DNA from: Nymphaea colorata
Taxonomy: Eukaryota; Streptophyta; Magnoliopsida; Nymphaeales; Nymphaeaceae
Assembly (NCBI RefSeq): GCF_008831285.2
Contig: NC_045138.2
Location: 41,345,115 to 41,409,114 of the forward strand
Length of the DNA stretch: 64,000 nucleotides
Reading direction: 5' to 3'
Under the pieces are notes generated by a model that did not search any database, was not told the DNA's origin, and was given only the letters and a program-made list of their open reading frames with translations. Shown in pieces: positions 38,716-48,998 of the stretch. Position 1 is the first letter of the stretch. The number at the start of each line of letters is the position of its first letter. Position numbers and translations under genes: made by a program.

Positions 38716-41700
38716 CGATGAGATCTTTGCGGATTTTGGCACAAATAGCTGTAGTAAGTTGTGTCTCTAGGTCTTAGCTAGGCACCCACTCTAAGGGTAG
38801 TAAGTTGTCTCTAGGTCTTAGCTAGGTCTTTAACTATCATCTTGGGCGGCAATAAATTCTGCGTTTTATTTGCAACGTATATTATGCTGGACAACTGAAT
38901 GGAGAAATCTTTTGCAGTTCACAATTCTGAGAGCGACCTTGCCATTGTTGTATGGGATTCCGGAAAAGAGAGATAAAAGGTGCCTACAGTTGCCATTCTC
39001 TCCTTGTGGTTGGCCATATGTTAGTTCTAAGTTAATTCAATCAAAATTATGGGAAGAACAGACAAAGAAAACCTCGACGGCATTTATTCCGATATGAGAC
39101 TTGAGATGCATCATCGTATGAAGCACATGGTGAGACAAATTTTAGAGAGTTTGAAGTCTAATGAATCCGTGTTTGATTCATCGCCTCTACTGAGGTTGCA
39201 CAGGGCTAAGAAACCCCCTAAAGGCCCATTGGAGTGGGTTTCCATTAGAGAAAGATTGTTCTTAATGACCCTTGAATGTGCTTTTAAGAGCAATAATCGT
39301 TTCCCAAACTGCCAAACTGACTTGAACTTGTTCATCAAGACCTGACCTGACTTGAACTCCACTTGTTTATAAATGAGTTGAGTTCGAGTTCAAATATATG
39401 CTTGAAATGGTAAACAAGTTGAGTTCTAGTTTTAAAAACTCGGCTTGGCTTGATTATATAATGAACTTTGAATTATAATAAAATGGTAGTTTAATGAATA
39501 GCAATTAACTGAGTTAAAATAAAATAAGACATGCTTAACATAAACTAGTTAAAGGAATCGAGTTTGACCTTGACGTAGTATCATCGAGTCGAGGTTGAAG
39601 TTGTATTATTGAGTCAAGCTTGAGCTTGTTCCATCGAGCTCAACTCGAGTTCGAGCTTGAGTTTTTTGAGTCGAGATGAGCCTGAGCTAGACTCGGCTTG
39701 TATGCAGCCCTATTGGCAGGAGGTAGATCTACCTCCACAAGAAGTCATGGCCATAAGAATCATACTCTCGCTGCTAGGAACAAATCCAATTCAAATCAGA
39801 TATACTATAAAACATTTCCCTTTTTTCGGATATTCAAATTCAAATATGAATGAAAAAGTCATATCCGTATCCAAAACCTGATTTTATAATCCGAATATGC
39901 TTCAAATCTGATTTTTACATTCATATCTGATCTAAATTCAAATTTTCAAATGTACGAGCATTGGATGTAAGCTATTTATTTAAAACTAAATCCGACCCGA
40001 GATATTAATATATATTTGAATTCAATCGGAGTCATTTCCTACATCCAAACCCGATTTAATTTCTTAATGGAATAAATATATTTTTTTCATATCCAATTTC
40101 TTCATAAAAGTTTGATAGAATATTTTATTGAAATTGGATATATTAACATCCCTATGTGAATCAAACCATTGAATTCAGAATATGGTCTAGGGCAGCTTCA
40201 CCCGTTATGGGTGTCACAGTGGCTCTCTATTTGCAGTATTCCCATCTATAATGTTGGAGATTTATAATTCTTTGTTCTGGATGGTATTCATTAAGTTGGG
40301 TTCATAACGGATAAGTCCTAACTTTCAATAAAAAAAAAGTCACTCAGGATTCATATTTCTAGATTATATTGGAAATAAAGTTTGAAAGGAATGGAATATC
40401 CGCAAAAACTTTCAACATTTCCAATATTTGTCCTACGATTACTTTGGGCCAAAGAAACGGCCTCCTTTGTTACAAAAGTTTGATATGTTTCCTAGAGACT
40501 GCAAACTTTATTACATAGAGAGACTGCTTCCTTTATTACATAGGTTGGCATGTTCCTCTCTCTGGATTGAGTTGCGCTGTCATGGGCACACAACCTACAT
40601 ACAGAGAAAGAATACGAGATATTTCAGTAATTTAAAAAATATGTCTTTTATAATCTTTTTATTTTTATTTTTATTTTCAAAAAAGTTTTCTTTTTTAAAT
40701 TTCATGCACCAGTATAACACATATAATTAAGTTTGTCCTCCATTTCGCTCTCACTTCGTTGTAAGAAGAAGAAAGGTGGAGGATTAAGTCTTCTTGTTTA
40801 TAATATCAATGATTTTTGAATGAGTACTTTCTTTCCCTAAAATCTCACTTTAAAAATTGTTTTACAGCCATCTAGTTCAAGGTAATTGAAAGTGGATCTG
40901 CCCCGAACCCGCAGTTGGGCTCTCGACGATCTCCGAGATGGACGATCCACAAAGCTTGTTCTTATCCAAGATATATGAGGTTTCACCTGATGCGGTCGCC
41001 CCTCTTGACGACAGGACTCCGATCGCTCTGAGTGGCCGAAGACGGGAACAAATAAAATGAGAGAGAGGGAGAATGGGCGTCGAGAAAGGAAGAGTGAAAG
41101 GGGGTGTTTTAATTGTTTTTCCTCTATTTTTCCCGGATTTTCCCCCCTTTTCCTAGGGTTGAGGGTAAAGGGTTTTAGCCGCTCGGAGATATTTGACTTC
41201 TCTGTGTTCCTTAATCTTGTCGTGAGTTCCTCGACCGAATCCTGATCTTCGTCTTTCCCTCTCTTCCTCTTCTGTTGTTGTGTCGTTCTATCTTCTTTCA
41301 CGGAACGATTTCTTCTACTTAAGGGCGCTTTGTCTGTTGTTAATTTGCGTTTTCTCACCCTTCTCTCTTTGTGTATGTTTGTGTGTGCACGTAGATTCTG
41401 TTTCTTTGTGGGGGAAAGGGAGCTGTGCGTGTCATTGAGAGATGGGGTATTGAGAACGATCCCCATTTTGGATGAGGTACGCTTCCTTCTTTTCTTGAGC
41501 TTGTGGTTCTTCGCGTTTGAGAAAAATAATGTCCCAAGCTTTGTGGTTCACTATAGAAAGTATGATGTCTGAATAAGTATTGCCTCATTTCACCTCTTGG
41601 TGCAGAAAATTTGTGTGCAGAGAAGCTCCCAAGATCCTGAATGCTGAATTTTGTGCATCTTTGGCCTAAATTCCTCGTTCTGTTGCCATGTTTTTAGGTC

Positions 41701-41792
41701 TCTGTGTGCTTCCGGCGTTCTTAGGAATGCTGGTCTTACGTGATTCTCGTTTTATTGTTGTTTGATTGTTGGCGGAGTTATTTACCGAAACA
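38716..41792. other. Intergenic DNA and 5' leader of the first MUSTANG-like gene
   Basis: After P5CR there is a short duplicated word (TCTCTAGGTCTTAGCTAGG near 38765 and 38807). Around 39360-39710 lies a repeat rich in TCGAG/CTCGA words. At about 39760-40160 lies a dispersed repeat described separately. A weak duplication is at about 40449-40560. From about 41.1 kb the sequence looks like the promoter and 5' leader of the gene starting at 41793, with a likely leader intron beginning GTACGC at 41477. A 40-codon frame opens at 40938 but matches nothing known to me. Confidence 0.45.
39760..40161 (-). repeat. Dispersed AT-rich repeat, copy 1 (related to 50931-51378)
   Basis: The right end reads GGATATATTAACATCCCTA, which is the complement of the left end of the copy at 50931 (TAGGGACGTTAATATATC). 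The interior shares many ATTCAAAT/ATTTGAAT and GGATATTC-type words with that copy, in inverted orientation. No coding capacity; the left border is uncertain. Confidence 0.5.
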
Positions 41793-44348
41793 ATGGCCAC
41801 GAACAAGTCGTTGGTCTGCATCGTTCAGTTTGGTGGTTCGTTTATTAAGAATATCGATGGGACCTTGACGTATGAGGGTGGAGAGGCGCACCTCGTAGAT
41901 GTCGATCAGAATATGTCGTTTGATCAGTTAAAATCTGAAGTGTCGGAGATGTATGAGATCGACATGTCTAATTTAGCCTTCAAGTACATGCTCCCGGCCA
42001 ACAAGCGTACTCTCATTACAATTTCGAACGATAAAGATTTGAAACGGATGGTTGATATTCAACAAAGTTCGCCGTCCCCGGAAATTTTTATTGTGGCCAA
42101 AGAACGGATTGCTCTCAATGCGCTCATGCCACTTCCTCTTGCCGCGGCCGACGTGAATGCGACTCCAAGCAGGTAGATTTTGGCCTCGCTGCCTCCGGAA
42201 ATTTTATTGGCACTTAATTCCTGAAATGTATAAAAGGATGACAAGTTGACTCCTTCAATTTGCAGGGCAAGTACAAACTCTATAATCGAGTCTTCCACAG
42301 CCATGGTTTGTCTTGATGAGAAACCTAACAGGTTGAGTGCTTATTGGGAGAATGCTATAACTGGTGTGGGTCAAACATTTAAGGATGCACATGCATTTCG
42401 TGACACTTTGCGCAAGTATGCAATAGCAAGGTGCTTTGCGTATAAGTTTGTTCAGAATGATCGAAGCCGGATTACTGCCAAGTGCAAGGCTGAGGGATGT
42501 CCTTGGCGAGTACATGCTTCTAAAGCTTCAGGAAAGACCATTAAGATCAAAGTCCTCAAAGACGTACACACATGCAAGAAAGATGAGGCAGCAACAGCTA
42601 GTCGTCCTATTGTGACAAAGTATGTTGTTGCTGATTTGATAAAACATAAGCTTCGGGACAGTCCAGACTGTAGCCCAGCAGATATTGTTAATGAAATTGA
42701 GCGGGATTATGGGTTGAAGTTGAAGTATTCACAGGCTTGGCGTGCTAAGGAGATTGTTAAGGAGCAACTCCTTGGTAAGGACGTCGATTCTTACAAGGAG
42801 TTGCCAAGATACTGCGAGAAAATTCCAAGGACCAACCCAGGCAGTATTGCGACGTTGTTGACTACAGGTGAAGGGAGATTTCATCGCCTTTTTATATCTT
42901 TTCGTGCATCTCTTCATGGCTTTGAGCATGGATGTCGGCCATTGCTCTTTTTAGATAGTACTTCTGTAAAACTGAAATATGGAGATGTTCTGCTGGTTGC
43001 ATCATCAATCGATGCAAATGATGGGACTTTTCCAATTGCATTTGCCATAGTAGAACAAGAGGCCTATGAAAGCTGGAAATGGTTTCTTCTCCAGCTGAAG
43101 TCTGGATTGTCATCTCCTCGCCAGATAACGTTTGTCTCAGATATGAAGAAGGGTCTAAAAGAGGCTGTTCGGGAGGTGTTCAACAACAGTAACCATGCGT
43201 ATTCTGTTGCTTGCTTGATAAAGAACTTACTGATGGAAGTCAAGGGTACATGGTCGAAGGCAGTTAAGGAAGTGTTATCTGAAATAATATATAAAGCTGC
43301 CAAAACATGCAAGAGTGAAGAATTTGATGCTTGTGTTGAAAGCATAAGGTCCATATCCCCTGATGCTGGTGCATGGATAACTGGCTTGGATCCTTCATGT
43401 TGGACAAATTTACAATTCAAAGGGTCACGTTATGACCAAGTGTCGTCAAATGTTGCAGAAACCTTTGATAGTTGGTCCACAAAGGCTTCTGACTTGCCTG
43501 TCCTTAAATTCGTGGACAACATAAGACACAAAATAGCTGAATTGATTCTTCAGCGTGCAAGGGAGTCTGCATCATGGTTTTCAGCACTTGCACCTAAAGC
43601 TGAGGAGAAGCTCCAAAAGGAAATAGAGTATGCTCCTTCACTATCTGTATCAGTTTGTTCTCAGTTGACATTCGAGGTCACTGATGACCATGTTAATGTT
43701 GTCAACCTTGAAAAGAGGGAATGTTCATGTCTGAGCTGGAAGGTGACGGGTTTGCCATGCCGACATGCCATTGCATCGCTTCATCGGATTGGCAGAAACC
43801 CTTATGATTATTGTGAACGATATTACACAGTGTCTTGTTATAACCAAACATATACGGAGGCTATCAACCCAGTTATGAATGTGGATTCCATCATACATCG
43901 TAAGCCAAAAATTGCAGCAGTTTCTGCTTCTCGTCAAAAGGTAGATCTTCCGAGGGCTCGTCGTCCGCCTGGCCGCCCCAGGAAAAGGCGAATTGAGGTG
44001 CAAGAAGTGGTGAAGAAGACCACTTACTGTAGTAGATGCAAGGGACCAGGTCATAACAAGAAGACGTGCAAGGCAGCCATTGGAAAACTTCCAGGTGATG
44101 AGGATGAAAAGCTTCTGGAACTTCCAGACCTTGACGATGAAAAACTTCCAGATGCTGATGATGATAAACTTCCACTCCCAGACATCGATGATAAAGTTCT
44201 TGATGATGATGAACTTCCAGATGATGACGTTAAGCTTCCAGATGTTGATGATAGGCTTGATGACCATGATACTGAAAGACTTCCAAATGATGTGGATAAA
44301 CTTCCTGATATTGATCTTGACGATGATAAACTTCCAGATGATAACTGA
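41793..44348 (+). CDS. MUSTANG-B type domesticated Mutator transposase (PB1-MULE-SWIM), first tandem copy
   Basis: Two coding exons, 41793-42172 and 42266-44348, join in phase (AG|G) to 820 residues. Residues about 5-105 form a PB1 domain with the acidic ISNDKDLKRMV segment. A MULE-type DNA-binding region has CKAEGCPWRVHAS. The transposase-like core has FLD at about residue 356 and VSD at about 418. A SWIM zinc finger (CSCLSWKVTGLPCRH) is near 613. An AT-hook-like GRPRKRR and a zinc knuckle C-x2-C-x4-H-x4-C (CSRCKGPGHNKKTC) are near 714. MUSTANG genes are host genes derived from Mutator-like transposases. The last 85 or so residues are an acidic repeat (LPD/DDD) absent from the neighbour. The HxxC stretch of the core is altered (HAYS), so catalysis is unlikely. 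An upstream in-frame TTG at 41766 is not used as start; 41793 is the first ATG. Confidence 0.9.
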
Positions 44349-45729
44349 AATGTATTGAATTGGCTTGTTTCTTATCTTCCTTTGACTGTGCCATTTCTTT
44401 CTGTGCGTGTAATATGTGCCTGGGCTTGAAACACCAGCCAGCTGATATGTGTAATGATTACTGAATGTCACCCATCTTCCTTTTTAGTTGTGCAATTTTT
44501 TTCTTCGTCTAGCATCTGTATAATCGTTCATTAGGTTTAGTTGCTTATATCAGTAAACTGTTTTGCTAAGCGAAGAAATCAGCAAAAATGGAGACGCACA
44601 AAAGCACACGAGTGCATGCATACATGCACTAATCTCCTTCACGCGAGTGCACGCACAAAGGCGCCACTCTCCTTTGACATTTCTATGCATGAATCGATAA
44701 CACAACTGTAGAAGCCAGCAGTGTCGTAAATATCAGTCCATCTTGACTCGAATTGTCTGTGGTTTCAATTAGATTCAGGGAGGAGGTTTTCCAAAATTGC
44801 CCACTTCAAGGAAGGAGTGGTTTTGACGATATTTTTTTATTTTTAAAAGAAAAATTTACTCAAAAGCGGCGAACTTTTGGTGTTATAACAAAAACATGCT
44901 CTAAGTTCGAATTTCTTTCATTTTACTGTGTCTCTTGCATGTAATCGAGGGCAGAGCGTCTTACAGTCTCTCTTGCATGCAATTGGGGTTAGACCAGGCT
45001 GTTTGTTATCCTTTTGACTTGCGATTGTGCAAAGAACATAACACCCAAGTGTAAAAGGTTTGAAATATAAGCTTATATTGTTTAATCTTAAAAGATTGAG
45101 AATGGTTTTTGTAAGTTTCTGATTTTCAAAGGCATATTTGGGTCATCCTAACACTTCTATTCGACTCTTACAGACGGAACCTTATTGGGCATTGCAATAA
45201 AGAAAATATTTTCAATTTGATTAAAAAAATCTAATAAAAAGTTGATATAAGTATAAGAGAGCACGTGATTTTGTTGAGTGGTTTTCAATGACAGATAGCC
45301 AAACGCAGTACCTTGGTAACCAATAGATTAAAAAAATGTCATTTTTGTGACCATATTAATAAAATAAATGAAATATTTTTGACATTCCTTGGAAGCAACA
45401 AAATGCAATAAAAAATGTATACTATGTTGCTGTCATCAAATCTAACTTTTGTTCAATAGTTTTAATTTATTTAACTAAGTACTCATAGCAATTAATAAAC
45501 ATATGAGTCGAGGCGTGAAAATTGAAATAAATTTATCCTAATAGAACACGCAAGTATGAAATGCTACAAATATTTTAAAAGATGCAATGTTTCGATTTAA
45601 ATAAATTAAGTTAGATTAATTTGGGTGAAAGATATCGCGCCTGGTTCTAGTCAAAATATCGGCGATTTTTTCACCAAAAGGAGGGTCGTGATATACGGTT
45701 GGAATCTCGTTTGGACTCGGCTCTGTGGG
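44349..45729. other. Spacer between the two MUSTANG-like genes
   Basis: 1.4 kb of AT-rich sequence holding the first gene's 3' UTR and the second gene's upstream region. A stretch at 44590-44660 is rich in TGCATGCA/ACGCACA words. No gene recognised. Confidence 0.45.
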
Positions 45730-45876
45730 TGACGTCGTCCAGGGATAAATTCGTCATTTCGGATTTATATAAATAAGAAAACGGAAACAGAAAAACGTCG
45801 AAAAGACGAAAATCTTTTTCCCAACTCTTGCTCTCGTCACCTTTTGTTTTGGGAAGCTTGATTAGGGTTAGGGTTT
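45730..45876 (+). promoter_or_regulatory. Promoter of second MUSTANG-like gene: TGACGTC, TATA box, telo-box
   Basis: TGACGTC (45730-45736, bZIP-type core) is followed by a clear TATA box TTTATATAAATA (45764-45775). About 90 bp further, TTAGGGTTAGGGTTT (45862-45876) is a double telo-box (AAACCCTAA on the other strand), an element common near starts of broadly expressed plant genes. The start of transcription is expected near 45800-45810. Confidence 0.65.
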
Positions 45877-45934
45877 CCTTTTCTGGATTGGGTTTTTCTG
45901 GATTGGGTTTCAATCCAATGTGCTGAAATTGACT

Positions 45935-46721
45935 ATGAAAGTACGGACTTCTAGGCGTCAGCGGTCTTCTTCTGCCTCTCGATTAACGTTTCAGGGAGAG
46001 ATCTTTCACCATAGAGAAGCGTCGCCAGCACCTGTTCTGTGGTATGTTGTCCGAATCGGTCTCGTTCTTTTTTCTTTTATTTCCTTTTTCCAACTCTTAT
46101 TTTAGTTAGGGTCCACTGTGAAACTCTAAATTATGTCTTGAGTATGCCGTTCTTCCTCCCTTTCCTCCTTAACCTTCGGTTCTTAGTTGTTCTCACTCCG
46201 TTTATTGATCCATCGAAAGAACGGGGTTCATGATTTTTTGTTTGCCTGGGCGTACTTCAGTTGCCGAAATAATGAATTTGGGTAGCGCCCGTGAACCAAA
46301 TTTTCCGCAGTACCCTTTCTCTTGAAGTTAGTATTCGATGATCTACCAATTATGGATCTGTTCACCGAATTAAATTCTTGAGTATTTTCTCGCAATCCTT
46401 GCCATTGGTTACAGAATTATTTTGTATTTTCGAGGTGCCATCAGGAAGTCCTGAATTATATTTAACTTTCTTCTTCTTATTTTGGAAGTGTTTATCATCT
46501 GGGTTTTCATGAGCTCCGTGCATTTCCGTGCTGTCATCAAAGTTGACAAGTCTATTGAATGCCTGCAATCTTAAAATCTCCCAAATGCATCTTAAGCATT
46601 AATCAAGTATGATTGGTTCCTTGCTTCAAATTTCGCAAGCGTTTTCTGCTTATCTTTAGTGGTGTGTTTGGATGTTCACGTGAATCTTGATTTCAGTAAT
46701 TTGATTAGTGCAAGGATTTGA
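45935..46721 (+). promoter_or_regulatory. uORF in the leader of the second MUSTANG-like gene
   Basis: An ATG at 45935 opens a frame of about 43 codons. It crosses a likely leader intron (donor GTATGT at 46042, acceptor TTTCAG ending 46696) and stops with TGA at 46719-46721, seven bases before the main ATG at 46728. The main start has a strong context (CCACCATGGA). The intron is inferred from splice signals only. If real, the uORF would be expected to lower or condition translation. Confidence 0.45.
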
Positions 46722-46727
46722 TCCACC

Positions 46728-48998
46728 ATGGATAGTGAGAAACCTCTGGTCTGTGTGGTCTATCTTGGTGGCTCGCTTGTGAGTGACAAGGATGGTTCCT
46801 TATCTTACACTGGCGGAGAAGCCCATCTAACAGATGTTGACCGTGAGACCACATTTGAGCGGTTTAAATCTGAGATAGCTGAGATGCATGGCGGCGACAT
46901 CTCTGGTTTGGCCTTCAAATATGCTCTACCAAGCAATAAACGGACTCTCATCACGATCTCAAATGACAAGGATTTGAAGCGGATGGTTGACATTAACCGC
47001 GATAATTCATCACCAGAAATCTATGTATTGGCAAAGGGTAGTGGCCCTCTGGTCCCTGTCAATGAGACCAAAACATTCCAAGCAGGTACCATTCTACCCT
47101 TGCAGATCTAATAGTCATTGGTTCAGTGCAGGTAAACATTTTGTAATGTATGTGAAACATTTTTGTGCAGGACAAGTACTAATTCTATAATAGAGTCATC
47201 AACACCTATTGCATGCAATGGTGATAGGCTGAACAAGTTGAGTGTTTTGTGGGAGAATTCCATTACCGGTGTAGGTCAGTTGTTCAAGGATGCACTTGAA
47301 TTTCGTGAAGCATTACGTAAATATGCCATTGCAAAGAATTTTGGTTACAAGTTTGTTCAAAATGACCGTAGGCGTGTGACTGCTAAGTGCAAAGGTGAAG
47401 GGTGTTCATGGCGAATACATGGTTCCAGGGTTTCCACGACAAAAATTATTAAAATAAGAGTTTTCAAGGATGTGCATACATGTGAAAGAAATGTTGAAAC
47501 ACAGAGTCATCCACATGTGACCAGGTTCTGGATTGCAAATGTGATTAAAAAGAAGGTTCAAGAAGATCCAGATTATAAAGTTTCAGATATTGTGAAAGAT
47601 ATCTACCAGGATTATGGTTTGAAACTTAACTATTCACAGGCTTGGCGTGGTAAGGAGACAGCAAGGGAGCAACTTCTTGGCAAGGACATAGATTTTTATA
47701 AGCAATTGCCTCGTTACTGTGAAAAGCTGATTGATACCAACCCAGGTAGCATTGCTACATTGGCTACTACGGCTGAAGAGCGTTTCCATCGTCTTTTTGT
47801 ATCATTTCATGCATGTATTTCTGGATTTGAACATGGCTGCCGGCCGTTGATTTTCCTTGATGGTACCATACTGAAGTCAAAGTATGGAGGGACTCTCTTT
47901 GTTGCTGCTTCTGTTGATGCAAATGATGATATCTTTCCTGTTGCATTTGCTGTGGTTGGACAAGAAGACTATGATAATTGGCACTGGTTCCTTCTTCAAT
48001 TGAAATCTGCATTATCAACTTCTCGTCTGCTGACATTTGTATCAGATAGGCACAAGGGATTACAAGAAGCTGTGCCAGAAGTGTTTGAAAACTGTGATCA
48101 TGCCTTTTGCTTGCGGTATTTAACAAGAAACTTGAAGAAGGAAATGATGGCAGCATACTCTAAAGAGGTTAAAGATGTGCTAGTTGAATTAATCTTTGGT
48201 GCTGCTAGAGCAAGCAGGACCGATGAATTTCATGCTTGCCTGGAGAGCATAAGATCTGTGTCACCTGAGGCAGCTGCCTGGATCATGGGTGTGGATCCTT
48301 CACGGTGGGCAAATTTATACTTCAGGGGATCACGTTACAATCAAATGGCAACAAATGTGATAGAGTTCATCGATAGTTGGATATCAAAGGCATGTGATTT
48401 CCCAGTGCTTAAGCTAGTGGAGGTTATGCGTTGTGAGATAACAGAGCTATTTCGTACGCGTTTGGAGAATTCTACTAAATGGAATACCAGTCTCACTCCT
48501 AAAGCTGAAGAGAAATTGCACAAGGAGATGGATCGTGCTCCTTTGCTTTCTGTGTCTGTTTCCTCTGCCACGGTGTTTGAAGTGATTGATGATCATATTA
48601 ACAAAGTTGACCTTGAAAGATGGGAATGCTCGTGCCTCAACTGGAAACTTATGGGTTTGCCCTGTAGGCATGCTATTGCAGCTCTTAATTGCATTGGCCA
48701 AAGTGCTTATGAGTTTTGTGAGAGATATTTCACGTCTGATTGTTATAGGTTGACTTATTCAGAGACCATCAACCCTGTTCTTGACATCGACTCCATAAGT
48801 TCCACTACAAATATGGAGATGGTAGTTGATTCATATCCAAATGTTGAGCTTCCTAAGACCCGTCGTTTGCGTGGACGTCCTAGGAAAAGGCGATTAGAAT
48901 CACAAGAAATTGAAAAAAGGACACTTCTTTGCAGTAAATGCAAGGGGCCTGGTCACAACAAAACTACATGTAAAGCATATGCACTGACGACTACCTGA
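46728..48998 (+). CDS. MUSTANG-B type PB1-MULE-SWIM gene, second tandem copy, with phase break
   Basis: Exon 1 (46728-47085) encodes a PB1 domain with ISNDKDLKRMV. Exon 2 (47171-48998) encodes the MULE core (FLDGT, VSDRHKGL, HAFCLRYLTRNL), a SWIM finger (CSCLNWKLMGLPCRH), an AT-hook-like GRPRKRR and a zinc knuckle (CSKCKGPGHNKTTC), ending soon after at TGA. Order and sequence closely parallel the gene at 41793, so this is a tandem duplicate. Here the HxxC part of the core is kept and the acidic tail is absent. Exon 1 ends with one leftover base, while exon 2 needs two to stay in frame. No other GT or GC donor before the stop at 47109 fixes this. The gene may therefore be split, mis-sequenced by one base, or decaying. 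Exon 2 alone is open for 611 codons counted from 47163, which speaks against old decay. Confidence 0.85.

Noticed and set aside
39049-39345. 98-residue open frame downstream of P5CR
   Set aside because: No recognisable domain and no promoter signals; likely chance frame in 3' flanking DNA.
40837-41466. 209-residue open frame on the minus strand
   Set aside because: It lies antisense to the leader region of the first MUSTANG-like gene, is low-complexity (Arg/Lys/Ser-rich) and matches no family I know.
43725-44471. 248-residue open frame on the minus strand
   Set aside because: It is the antisense shadow of the acidic repeat tail and SWIM region; its IWKF/IIK repeats come from the complement of the Asp-rich codons.
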